Part shown: positions 1 through 7,284 of the stretch, piece after piece | Layout of the letters: each line of letters starts with the position of its first letter | Position numbering within the stretch: the stretch's first letter is position 1 | Source of the DNA: Pseudomonas sp. | Lineage (GTDB): Bacteria > Pseudomonadota > Gammaproteobacteria > Pseudomonadales > Pseudomonadaceae | Length of the DNA stretch: 15,403 bases | Assembly: GCA_007117785.1 (NCBI GenBank) | Contig: SKFV01000075.1 | Coordinates: 1-15,403 of the forward strand | Direction: 5' to 3' | Translations under genes and position numbers: made by a program | The notes under the pieces: model-generated | Database searches by the model: none | Told to the model about the DNA's origin: nothing | Seen by the model: the letters and a program-made list of their open reading frames with translations, nothing else

Positions 1-1435
1 GACCATCATGGTCAACTGTAATCCGGAAACCGTGTCTACCGACTATGACACCTCCGATCGTTTGTACTTCGAACCGGTCACCCTGGAAGATGTGCTGGAA
101 ATTGTCCGCATCGAAAAACCTAAAGGTGTCATCGTGCAGTACGGTGGGCAGACACCGCTGAAACTGGCGCGTGCACTGGAAGAAGCCGGTGTACCGATTA
201 TCGGTACCAGCCCGGAAGCGATTGACCGTGCCGAAGATCGCGAGCGCTTTCAGCAGATGGTTGAGCGGCTCAAATTACTTCAGCCGGCCAACGATACTGT
301 GCGCAGTGAAGAAGAAGCGATTCGTGCGGCGAACAAGATCGGTTACCCGCTGGTCGTGCGTCCGTCCTATGTACTGGGCGGCCGGGCAATGGAAATCGTC
401 TACCAGGAAGATGAACTCAAGCGCTACCTGCGTGACGCGGTAAAAGTATCCAATGACAGCCCGGTGCTGCTGGATCATTTCCTTAACTGCGCCATCGAAG
501 TGGACATCGATGCGGTATCCGACGGTACCCACGTGGTCATCGGTGCGATCATGCAGCATATCGAACAGGCGGGTGTACACTCGGGTGATTCGGCCTGCTC
601 ACTGCCGCCTTACTCCTTGCCGGCTGCGGTGCAGGACGAGATTCGCGAGCAAGTGCGCAAGATGGCGCTTGAGCTCGGTGTGGTCGGCCTGATGAATGTG
701 CAGATGGCGGTGCAGGGCGAGACCATCTATGTGATCGAGGTCAACCCGCGTGCGTCGCGTACCGTGCCCTTTGTGTCCAAGTGCATCGGTCAGTCGCTGG
801 CCAAGATTGCCGCCCGCGTCATGGCGGGCAAGACCCTGGCTGAAGTCGGCTTTACCGAAGAAGTGGTACCGCCTTACTTCAGTGTCAAGGAAGCCGTTTT
901 CCCGTTTGCCAAGTTCCCTGGGGTTGATCCCATTCTCGGGCCGGAAATGAAGTCCACCGGTGAAGTCATGGGTGTGGGCGACAGCTTTGCCGAAGCCTTT
1001 GCCAAGGCTCAGGTGGGCGCTGGTGAGCGACTACCGACCGAAGGCTGCGTGTTCATCAGTGTGCGCGAAGATGACAAGCCCTTCGTCGCGAAGGTTGCCC
1101 GTGATCTGGTCGAGCTGGGCTTTGAAGTGGTGGCGACCAGCGGCACGGCCAGGGTCATTGAGGCAGAGAAGATCCCCGTCCGTCGCGTGAACAAGGTGAC
1201 TGAAGGCCGCCCGCATATCGTCGATATGATCAAGAATGACGAAATCAGCCTGGTCATCAATACGACCGAAGGCCGGCAGTCGATTGCCGATTCCTATTCC
1301 ATACGGCGCAATGCGCTGCAGCACAAGGTCTATTCAACCACTACCCTGGCTGGTGGTGAGGCGATCTGCGAAGCATTGAAGTTTGGTCCGGAGCGGGCGG
1401 TGCGCCGGCTGCAGGACCTGCACGCGGAGATTTGA
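1..1435 (+). CDS. carB: Carbamoyl-phosphate synthase large subunit, C-terminal part (5' end outside window)
   Basis: CarB makes carbamoyl phosphate from bicarbonate, two ATP and ammonia delivered by the CarA glutaminase; the product feeds pyrimidine and arginine synthesis in the cytosol. The reading frame is open from base 2, so the gene enters the window already in progress; about 477 of the usual ~1,073 residues are present, matching roughly the last 45 percent of the E. coli protein. Visible landmarks are the second ATP-grasp domain (VQYGGQTPLKLA, then YPLVVRPSYVLGGRAMEIVY, HIEQAGVHSGDSACSLPPY and the metal-binding IEVNPRASRTVPFVSK), followed by the C-terminal methylglyoxal-synthase-like allosteric domain (VNKVTEGRPHIVDMIKN, VINTTEGRQSIADS) that in enteric bacteria binds UMP, IMP and ornithine. 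The stop lies 4 bp before greA, so the two are probably cotranscribed. No frameshift or missing motif is seen. Identification is very secure. Confidence 0.98.
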   Translation, partial: TIMVNCNPETVSTDYDTSDRLYFEPVTLEDVLEIVRIEKPKGVIVQYGGQTPLKLARALEEAGVPIIGTSPEAIDRAEDRERFQQMVERLKLLQPANDTVRSEEEAIRAANKIGYPLVVRPSYVLGGRAMEIVYQEDELKRYLRDAVKVSNDSPVLLDHFLNCAIEVDIDAVSDGTHVVIGAIMQHIEQAGVHSGDSACSLPPYSLPAAVQDEIREQVRKMALELGVVGLMNVQMAVQGETIYVIEVNPRASRTVPFVSKCIGQSLAKIAARVMAGKTLAEVGFTEEVVPPYFSVKEAVFPFAKFPGVDPILGPEMKSTGEVMGVGDSFAEAFAKAQVGAGERLPTEGCVFISVREDDKPFVAKVARDLVELGFEVVATSGTARVIEAEKIPVRRVNKVTEGRPHIVDMIKNDEISLVINTTEGRQSIADSYSIRRNALQHKVYSTTTLAGGEAICEALKFGPERAVRRLQDLHAEI

Positions 1436-1439
1436 TGCG

Positions 1440-1913
1440 ATGAAATATCCTATGACCAAGCAGGGCGCAGAGGCCCTGGAAGTCGAGCTCAAGCACCTGA
1501 AGAGTGTCATGCGTCCGCAAATCAGCAAGGCGATTGCGGAGGCGCGCGAGCTGGGTGACCTGAAGGAGAATGCTGAATATCACGCCGCGCGCGAACAGCA
1601 GGGTATGGTTGAAGCGCGTATCCGTGATATCGAAGGTCGTCTGGGTAATGCCCAGATCATCGACGTCACCACCATTGCGCCGACCGGCAAGGTGATCTTT
1701 GGCACGACCATCACTATTGCCAATGTGGATACCGACGAGGAAGTGGTGTACCAGATCGTCGGCGAGGACGAAGCCGAGATCAAGAAGCGCAAGATCTCGG
1801 TCACCTCGCCGATTGCCCGTGCCCTGATCGGCAAGGAAGTCGGTGATGTCGTTGCGGTGCAGACCCCTGGTGGCCTAGTTGAGTACGAGATCGTCGAGGT
1901 CAGTCACCTGTGA
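1440..1913 (+). CDS. greA: Transcription elongation factor GreA
   Basis: GreA enters the secondary channel of RNA polymerase and stimulates cleavage of backtracked transcripts, restarting stalled complexes. The 157-residue product matches the usual 158. Residues 1-75 form the coiled-coil finger, with the tip motif GDLKENAEYHAAREQQ carrying the two acidic residues (D40 and E43, equivalent to E. coli D41 and E44) that hold the catalytic magnesium; residues 80-157 form the FKBP-like domain (SPIARALIGKEVGDVV, TPGGLVEYEI). I chose the ATG at 1440 because MKYPMTKQGAEAL aligns with known GreA N-termini and a GGAG lies just upstream inside carB; the ATG at 1452 is a less likely alternative. It follows carB by 4 bp and its stop overlaps the next gene's GTG start. 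No separate promoter or leader is visible, so expression probably depends on the car operon or a promoter within carB. Confidence 0.97.
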   Translation: MKYPMTKQGAEALEVELKHLKSVMRPQISKAIAEARELGDLKENAEYHAAREQQGMVEARIRDIEGRLGNAQIIDVTTIAPTGKVIFGTTITIANVDTDEEVVYQIVGEDEAEIKKRKISVTSPIARALIGKEVGDVVAVQTPGGLVEYEIVEVSHL

Positions 1914-2326
1914 GTGCGCCCGCGGCCATGCCAGCCTTGCGCGGTGGCCGCATTGCCTGGCAGTTGAGTCAGACCCTGTGGGTTGGGGGGGCCTGGGTAC
2001 TGCACTTTGTGCTCATGCCGGCGTTGCAGCAATACGGCCTGGCGCCACGCCTGCAGCAGGATCTGGCGGAATACCTGTACCCATTGATGACCGGTTTTGC
2101 CGCTGTGTGCATTGCCTTGCAGTTGGCATTAGCCGCCTGGGTGCTGCGCGGGCGCTTCTGGTCTGACCTGCGGGCGCAGTTATTGCTGCTGGCTGCCGTG
2201 GCCTGCGCTGCTTTCTTTGTCCTGCGCGGGTTAGGCGAGCTGGCGTACTGGGGTGGTTTTGCCTATCTGGTCATGGCCTTTGCCGGGCTGGTGTTGCTAT
2301 TGCAGCGCCGCCCGGATGAGGCCTGA
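1910..2326 (+). CDS. Small integral membrane protein, DUF4149-like
   Basis: This 138-residue protein is mostly hydrophobic, with four predicted membrane helices at about residues 20-38, 58-79, 88-105 and 113-132 and a short basic, charged C-terminus (QRRPDEA). It has no signal peptide, no cysteine pair and no catalytic motif that I recognise. A hypothetical membrane protein sits between greA and yhbY in Pseudomonas genomes, and the length and helix pattern (TLWVGGAWVLHFVLMPAL near the N-terminus) fit the DUF4149 family; the function of that family is not established. The GTG start at 1910 overlaps the greA TGA in a GTGA arrangement, implying translational coupling to greA; an ATG at 1928 is the alternative. 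It ends 9 bp before the stop of the oppositely oriented yhbY. That it is a gene is quite sure; the family call is moderately sure; no role should be assumed. Confidence 0.85.
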   Translation: MSAPAAMPALRGGRIAWQLSQTLWVGGAWVLHFVLMPALQQYGLAPRLQQDLAEYLYPLMTGFAAVCIALQLALAAWVLRGRFWSDLRAQLLLLAAVACAAFFVLRGLGELAYWGGFAYLVMAFAGLVLLLQRRPDEA

Positions 2327-2335
2327 GCGGAAGAC

Positions 2336-2650
2336 TTAGAGCTCTTTGTAGCGCAACAGATTGGACAGGTTGCGGTTGGGTTCCGGGTTGCGCTTGAGCA
2401 GCACGGCCATCTTGCCGATAACCTGCACCAGCTCAGCACCACTCTGTTTGCACAGATCGGCAATCAATGCCTGTTTGGCCTCGCGGTCGCTGACGTTGAT
2501 GCGGATCTTGATCAGTTCGTGGTCGTTGAGCGCGCGTTGCAGTTCGGACAGCACGCCTTCACTGGCGCCTTGTTCACTGACCAGGACTACCGGCTTGAGA
2601 TGGTGGGCGATGCGTTTGAGATCTTTCTTTTGTGCAGAGCTGAGCGCCAT
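2336..2650 (-). CDS. yhbY: YhbY family CRM-domain ribosome assembly RNA-binding protein
   Basis: YhbY is a one-domain CRM (KH-like) RNA-binding protein that associates with pre-50S ribosomal particles in E. coli. The 104-residue product, slightly longer than the ~97 of E. coli, aligns throughout: the basic N-terminal helix (AQKKDLKRIAHHLKPVVLVSEQG), the second helix and strand (EGVLSELQRALNDHELIKIRINV), then AKQALIADLCKQSGAELVQVIGKMAVLLKRN. The start is the ATG at 2650-2648 on the minus strand; an 11-residue upstream extension is open but does not resemble the family. The ribosome-binding site is weak (GGA). It is transcribed away from ftsH and towards the DUF4149 gene, whose stop is 9 bp away. 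This opposite orientation is the normal arrangement in Pseudomonas and E. coli; what is unusual is the absence of rlmE on its other side. Confidence 0.95.
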   Translation of the reverse strand: MALSSAQKKDLKRIAHHLKPVVLVSEQGASEGVLSELQRALNDHELIKIRINVSDREAKQALIADLCKQSGAELVQVIGKMAVLLKRNPEPNRNLSNLLRYKEL

Positions 2651-2969
2651 AAATATCCGTACACTGTAATGAGTGGGCTGCAAAATCAGCCCGAATAAGT
2701 AGCGCCAAGTATAACCGGCCGCTGCCGGTGCTGCATAAGGTATTCAACTGCCGAAGCACAAATCGGCAGCTACCGGTCATGTTGACCTTGTTATTTGCGC
2801 GTTGGCCCCCACCAAGAGTCAAGTGATGGTGGCTGAGCAGGGCGCAAACGACATAGCGGGTTACAGGCACAGGCTGCCGCATGCATGAAACTGGTGTAAG
2901 GTAATAGTGTCATAGAACTGAATTCAGACAGGTAGCGACGGAGTCCCGGCGCTTCACGAGGGTAGCAAT
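2651..2969. other. 319-bp divergent spacer between yhbY and ftsH, no gene
   Basis: No credible coding region is present; the only sizeable frame is a minus-strand one overlapping yhbY with no family resemblance. The spacer holds a candidate sigma-32 promoter (2787-2814), a weaker sigma-70-like pair for ftsH (CTGCCG at 2874-2879, 17 bp, TAAGGT at 2897-2902), a perfect 10-bp palindrome CTGAATTCAG at 2918-2927, and a nested inverted repeat at 2714-2777. In that repeat, CTGCCGA at 2748-2754 pairs with TCGGCAG at 2763-2769, but the same right-hand arm can instead pair with an outer arm at 2714-2727 (14 positions with one 2x2 mismatch), so the two folds exclude each other. In E. coli and Pseudomonas this place is occupied by rlmE. 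Confidence 0.75.
2787..2814 (+). promoter_or_regulatory. Candidate heat-shock (sigma-32) promoter for ftsH
   Basis: CTTGTTA at 2787-2793 and CCCCACCA at 2807-2814, separated by 13 bp, resemble the known sigma-32 consensus CTTGAAA / CCCCATNT at an allowed spacing. FtsH is a heat-shock protein in E. coli, where the sigma-32 promoter drives rlmE-ftsH, so the biology fits. The predicted start near 2821 would leave a leader of about 150 nt. The match is by eye and the -35 has two mismatches. Confidence 0.4.
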
Positions 2970-4931
2970 TTGAACGACATGGCGAAAAACCTGATTCTGT
3001 GGTTGATCATTGCCGCGGTACTGGTCACGGTAATGAACAATTTCAGCAGCAGCCCAGAGCCGCGCACGGTCAACTATACCGAGTTTCTTGAGTTGGTCAG
3101 GGATCGCCAGGTTGAGCGCGTGACTGTGGACGGGCATACCATTATTGGTCAGCGCCGTGACGGTAGTGAATTCCGCACCGTGCGCCCGGCCATTCAGGAC
3201 AGCGGCCTGATTGGCGATCTGCTGGAAAATAATGTGGTGGTTGAAGGCAAGCAGCCTGACCAGCAGAGCATATGGACCCAGCTACTGATTGCCAGCTTTC
3301 CGATACTGATCATTATTGCCATCTTCCTGTTTTTTATGCGCCAGATGCAGGGCGGTGCAGGTGGTCGAGGTGGTCCAATGAGCTTTGGCAAGAGCAAAGC
3401 CAAGATGCTCTCTGAGGATCAGGTCAAAACACGCCTGAGCGATGTTGCCGGCTGTGATGAAGCCAAGGAAGAAGTCGGCGAGCTGGTTGAGTTTCTGCGT
3501 GATCCGGGCAAGTTCCAACGTCTGGGCGGGCATATTCCGCGCGGTGTGTTGATGGTCGGTCAGCCGGGTACTGGTAAGACGCTGCTAGCCAAAGCGGTTG
3601 CCGGGGAAGCCCGTGTGCCTTTCTTCACTATTTCTGGCTCTGACTTCGTTGAAATGTTTGTCGGTGTGGGTGCCAGTCGGGTGCGGGATATGTTCGATCA
3701 GGCAAAAAAGCACGCCCCCTGTATTATTTTCATTGATGAGATTGACGCTGTCGGTCGCCATCGCGGCGCTGGCATGGGTGGTGGCAACGACGAGCGCGAA
3801 CAGACATTAAACCAGTTGCTGGTGGAAATGGACGGCTTTGAAGCCAACGACGGCATTATTGTTGTTGCTGCGACCAACCGTCCGGACGTGCTTGATCCGG
3901 CACTGCTGCGCCCCGGTCGATTCGATCGCCAGGTTGTAGTGGGCCTGCCGGACATTCGTGGTCGCGAGCAGATCCTCAAGGTCCATATGCGTAAAGTGCC
4001 GCTGGGTGATGACGTCGTGCCTGCTAACATTGCTCGTGGTACACCCGGCTTCTCCGGTGCCGATCTGGCTAACCTGGTCAATGAGGCTTCCTTGTTTGCT
4101 GCTCGCGTCAACAAGCGTGTGGTGGAGATGAAGGAGTTTGAGCTGGCCAAGGACAAGATCATGATGGGCGCCGAGCGCAAATCCATGGTCATGTCGGATA
4201 AGGAAAAGCTGAATACCGCGTATCACGAATCTGGCCATGCCATTGTCGGTCGTCTGGTACCTGATCATGATCCTGTCTACAAGGTCTCGATCATTCCGCG
4301 TGGTCGCGCCTTGGGTGTGACCATGTTCCTGCCGGAAGAAGACCGTTACAGCCTGTCCAAGCGGGCGCTGGAAAGCCAGATCTGCTCGCTGTTCGGTGGC
4401 CGTATTGCCGAGGAGATGACGCTGGGCTTCGATGGCGTGACCACTGGCGCTTCCAACGACATCATGCGTGCTACCCAGTTGGCCAAAAACATGGTTACCA
4501 AGTGGGGTCTATCAGAAAAAATGGGTCCGTTGCAGTACGCTGATGACGAGAATGAAAGCTATCTTGGCCGCGGTGCAGGTGGCGGTCAGAGCAGTGTGTC
4601 CGGTGAAACGTCCAAAATGATTGACCACGAGGTGCGTCGTATCATCGATGAGTGTTACAACACGGCCAAGCGCTTGCTGGATGAGAATCGTGACAAGCTC
4701 GAGCTGATGGCGCAGGCGTTGATGAAGTATGAAACCATCGACGTCGCCCAGATTGATGAGATCATGGCCGGTAAGGTACCGCAGCCGCCAAAAGACTGGT
4801 CGGATGACAAGCCTTCCGGTCCATCTGCCGTCGCTGACGATGCCAATGTTGGCGAGAATGAAGGTGGTCAGGAAGAAGACCGCAACCGCGATCGCAATGA
4901 CCCGATTGGCGGTCCGGCCGGGGAACACTGA
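2970..4931 (+). CDS. ftsH: ATP-dependent zinc metalloprotease FtsH
   Basis: FtsH is a hexameric inner-membrane AAA+ protease that degrades misfolded membrane proteins and regulators such as LpxC and sigma-32. The 653 residues show membrane helix 1 (about 5-24), a periplasmic domain, helix 2 (about 103-122), Walker A (197-204, GQPGTGKT), pore loop MFVGVG (229-234), Walker B IIFIDEID (252-259), the second region of homology with arginine fingers R314 and R317, the zinc site HESGH (419-423) with the third ligand probably D497, and a charged C-terminal tail (611-653). The TTG at 2970 is preferred because GAGGG at 2958-2962 lies 7 nt upstream; the in-frame ATG at 2979 would have a 16-nt gap. Oddities are Gln198 where FtsH nearly always has Pro (GPPGTGKT), and Ser421 in place of the usual Ala, which keeps HEXXH intact. 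folP follows after 6 bp. Confidence 0.97.
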   Translation: MNDMAKNLILWLIIAAVLVTVMNNFSSSPEPRTVNYTEFLELVRDRQVERVTVDGHTIIGQRRDGSEFRTVRPAIQDSGLIGDLLENNVVVEGKQPDQQSIWTQLLIASFPILIIIAIFLFFMRQMQGGAGGRGGPMSFGKSKAKMLSEDQVKTRLSDVAGCDEAKEEVGELVEFLRDPGKFQRLGGHIPRGVLMVGQPGTGKTLLAKAVAGEARVPFFTISGSDFVEMFVGVGASRVRDMFDQAKKHAPCIIFIDEIDAVGRHRGAGMGGGNDEREQTLNQLLVEMDGFEANDGIIVVAATNRPDVLDPALLRPGRFDRQVVVGLPDIRGREQILKVHMRKVPLGDDVVPANIARGTPGFSGADLANLVNEASLFAARVNKRVVEMKEFELAKDKIMMGAERKSMVMSDKEKLNTAYHESGHAIVGRLVPDHDPVYKVSIIPRGRALGVTMFLPEEDRYSLSKRALESQICSLFGGRIAEEMTLGFDGVTTGASNDIMRATQLAKNMVTKWGLSEKMGPLQYADDENESYLGRGAGGGQSSVSGETSKMIDHEVRRIIDECYNTAKRLLDENRDKLELMAQALMKYETIDVAQIDEIMAGKVPQPPKDWSDDKPSGPSAVADDANVGENEGGQEEDRNRDRNDPIGGPAGEH

Positions 4932-4937
4932 CGCTCC

Positions 4938-5792
4938 ATGGCTGATGCAGTACGTGCCCGCTGGCTGCCTTGTGGCAGTCAGCGGCTTGATCTTTCCCAA
5001 GCCCGGATCATGGGCATTCTCAATGTCACGCCGGATTCCTTTTCCGACGGTGGCCACTTCAATCAGCTTGATGCCGCACTTTTCCGCAGCGAACAGATGC
5101 TTGCTGAAGGCGCTGCATTGATCGACGTGGGTGGCGAATCAACGCGCCCCGGCGCCAAGCCTGTCAGTGTTACCGAAGAGCTGGATCGGGTAGTGCCGGT
5201 GGTTGAAGCCTTGCGCGCGCGGTTTGACGTGGTGGTCTCCATGGATACCAGTACGCCAGAGGTCATGCGTGCCGGTGCCGCTGCAGGTGCCGGGCTGATC
5301 AATGATGTGCGCGCCTTGCGCCGCCCTGGCGCTCTGACCGCAGCCGCCGAGTCCGGGCTGGCGGTCTGTCTGATGCATATGCAGGGCGAGCCGGGAACCA
5401 TGCAGTCGGCGCCACACTATGAAGATCTGTTGGCCGAGGTAAATGGCTTTCTTGCCGAGCGGGTCGCTGCGGCGCGTGCAGCCGGTGTGGCGGAAGACGC
5501 GCTGTTGATCGACCCGGGTTTTGGCTTTGGCAAGACGCTCGAGCACAATTTGCAGCTGTTTGCCCGTATGCCCGAAGTGGCTCCACTGCAGCGTCCTCTG
5601 CTGATCGGCGTTTCGCGCAAGAGTATGATTGGCAATACCTTGCAGCGCCCGCTCGAGCAGCGGCTGGCCGGTGGTCTGGCGCTGGCCAGTCTGGCGATCA
5701 GCATGGGGGCTGGAATTATTCGCACCCATGATGTGGCCGCTACGCTGGATGCGGTCCGTATGACCGAAGCGGTCCTCGCTGCGTGTAGTTGA
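4938..5792 (+). CDS. folP: Dihydropteroate synthase
   Basis: FolP condenses 6-hydroxymethyl-7,8-dihydropterin pyrophosphate with p-aminobenzoate to form dihydropteroate in folate synthesis and is the target of sulfonamides. The 284 residues match the usual ~280 and form a TIM barrel with all family signatures: MGILNVTPDSFSDGG (25-39), DVGGESTRPGA (63-73), SMDTSTPEV (101-109), INDVRAL (121-127), LMHMQGEPGTMQ (145-156), DPGFGFGKT (192-200) and GVSRKSMIG (224-232). The two loops where sulfonamide-resistance changes usually occur look wild type. The ATG at 4938 begins 6 bp after the ftsH stop with little Shine-Dalgarno sequence of its own, so translation is probably coupled to ftsH. The ftsH-folP-glmM order is conserved from E. 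coli to Pseudomonas. Nothing is truncated or broken. Confidence 0.97.
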   Translation: MADAVRARWLPCGSQRLDLSQARIMGILNVTPDSFSDGGHFNQLDAALFRSEQMLAEGAALIDVGGESTRPGAKPVSVTEELDRVVPVVEALRARFDVVVSMDTSTPEVMRAGAAAGAGLINDVRALRRPGALTAAAESGLAVCLMHMQGEPGTMQSAPHYEDLLAEVNGFLAERVAAARAAGVAEDALLIDPGFGFGKTLEHNLQLFARMPEVAPLQRPLLIGVSRKSMIGNTLQRPLEQRLAGGLALASLAISMGAGIIRTHDVAATLDAVRMTEAVLAACS

Positions 5793-5868
5793 GTTGCTGC
5801 CAGTTGCGGGCTGATCTGCGACAATGGTGGCAAGCGGCAGTCAAGCAGATCGGCCACAGGAACACAGC

Positions 5869-7212
5869 ATGCAGAAAAAATACTTTGGCACCGACGGTAT
5901 TCGCGGTCGGGTCGGCCAGCACCCCATAACCCCAGAATTCATGCTCAGGTTGGGCTGGGCGGTAGGTACCGCCTTTGGTCGTGAAGCAGACTGCAAGGTG
6001 GTTATCGGCAAGGATACGCGAATTTCCGGCTACATGTTCGAGTCCGCCCTGGAGGCGGGGCTGTCTGCTGCGGGTGCCGAAGTCAAATTGCTGGGGCCGA
6101 TGCCAACCCCGGCGATTGCCTATCTGACCCGCACATTTCAGGCCGACCTGGGTATCGTCATCAGTGCCTCGCACAATCCCTTCTACGACAACGGCATCAA
6201 GTTCTTTTCTGCAGCGGGGAGCAAGTTGCCTGATGCGCTGGAGCTGGAAATCGAGCGTCTGGTCGACGGGCCGATGGCGGTGGTGGACTCTGCGCTGCTG
6301 GGCAAGGTGACGCGGGTCGATGACGCCTCAGGGCGCTACATCGAGTTCTGCAAGAGCAGCGTACCCGTAGGTACCAGTTTCCGCGGCATGAAGCTGGTGC
6401 TTGATTGTGCCCATGGCGCAACTTACAAGGTTGCACCCAGTGTCTTTGCCGAGTTGGGGGCCGAGGTCAGTGTGATCGGTGCGATGCCTGACGGCTTGAA
6501 TATCAATGCTGATGTTGGTTCAACCCATACGCAAGCACTGCGTACTGCAGTTCTCAAGCAGGGGGCTGATCTGGGCATTGCTTTTGACGGTGATGGTGAC
6601 CGCGTGCTGATGGTGGACAGTCAGGGCAACGAGGTAGACGGCGATCAGTTGCTGTTCATAATGGCCATGGATATGCACCGGCGCGATCTGCTGCGGGGTG
6701 GCGTCGTAGGAACCCAGATGAGCAACCTCGGACTGGAGTTGGCATTGGCTGAAGAGGGTATCGAGCTAGTGCGAGCCAAGGTTGGTGATCGCTATGTGAT
6801 GAATGAATTGCAGGCACGTAACTGGGTGCTGGGTGGCGAAGCTTCCGGACATCTGGTCTGCCTGAACAAGACGTCTACCGGCGATGGCATCATTGCCGCA
6901 CTGCAAGTGCTGAAAGCGCTTGAGCGCAGCGGTCAGTCATTGCCTGAGGCGCTGGCGCCGATGCAAAAGTGTCCACAAACCCTGATCAATGTGCGTTATC
7001 AGGCGGGTACCCAGGCGCCATTGGATGATCCGGGTTTGCAGGCAGCGGTCGTTGCCGCTGAAGAGCGGTTGGCCGGTCGTGGTCGAGTGCTGATGCGCCT
7101 GTCGGGGACTGAGCCACTGATTCGGGTAATGGTCGAAGGCCAAGATGCTGTCGAGGTCAAGCGAGAGGCGGGCGAGCTGGCCGATCGGGTGCGACAGTTG
7201 TTCGCTGAATAA
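5869..7212 (+). CDS. glmM: Phosphoglucosamine mutase
   Basis: GlmM interconverts glucosamine-6-phosphate and glucosamine-1-phosphate, the step before GlmU on the route to UDP-N-acetylglucosamine for peptidoglycan and lipopolysaccharide. The product is 447 residues (family about 445) with four alpha-D-phosphohexomutase domains: KYFGTDGIRG at the N-terminus, the phosphoserine loop ISASHNP (catalytic Ser101), the magnesium loop DGDGDR (240-245), the sugar-binding GEASGH (323-328) and the phosphate-binding RLSGTEPLIRVMVEG (410-424). The third residue of the sugar loop is Ala where E. coli has Asn, a position that varies in the superfamily. The ATG at 5869 is chosen because MQKKYFGTDGIRG matches known N-termini and AGGA at 5858-5861 is 7 nt away; the 15-residue upstream extension is unsupported. 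It lies 76 bp after folP, and the gap contains an inverted repeat (5811-5819 with 5845-5853). Confidence 0.97.
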   Translation: MQKKYFGTDGIRGRVGQHPITPEFMLRLGWAVGTAFGREADCKVVIGKDTRISGYMFESALEAGLSAAGAEVKLLGPMPTPAIAYLTRTFQADLGIVISASHNPFYDNGIKFFSAAGSKLPDALELEIERLVDGPMAVVDSALLGKVTRVDDASGRYIEFCKSSVPVGTSFRGMKLVLDCAHGATYKVAPSVFAELGAEVSVIGAMPDGLNINADVGSTHTQALRTAVLKQGADLGIAFDGDGDRVLMVDSQGNEVDGDQLLFIMAMDMHRRDLLRGGVVGTQMSNLGLELALAEEGIELVRAKVGDRYVMNELQARNWVLGGEASGHLVCLNKTSTGDGIIAALQVLKALERSGQSLPEALAPMQKCPQTLINVRYQAGTQAPLDDPGLQAAVVAAEERLAGRGRVLMRLSGTEPLIRVMVEGQDAVEVKREAGELADRVRQLFAE

Positions 7213-7226
7213 ACCACTGTGGGCGG

Positions 7227-7255
7227 TTGTGTCGTCGGGGCAACTTGGTTAAGAT
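7227..7255 (+). promoter_or_regulatory. Candidate sigma-70 promoter for tpiA-secG
   Basis: TTGTGT at 7227-7232 and TAAGAT at 7250-7255 are separated by exactly 17 bp in the gap between glmM and tpiA. The -35 keeps the TTG and the -10 keeps the important TA...AT. A start near 7262 would give a leader of about 23 nt. It could drive tpiA, secG and possibly tRNA-Leu. The match is by eye and moderate. Confidence 0.45.
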
Positions 7256-7284
7256 TGGCGCCCGCTTGAGCAGAGAGGTTGGGC

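Noticed and set aside
2574..2882. A 102-codon minus-strand frame in the yhbY-ftsH spacer
   Set aside because: It overlaps yhbY in another frame, lacks any recognisable motif, and does not resemble rlmE.
5028..5160. Possible sulfonamide-resistance changes in FolP
   Set aside because: The TPDSFSDGG and GGESTRPGA loops look wild type, and the gene is in its native chromosomal place.
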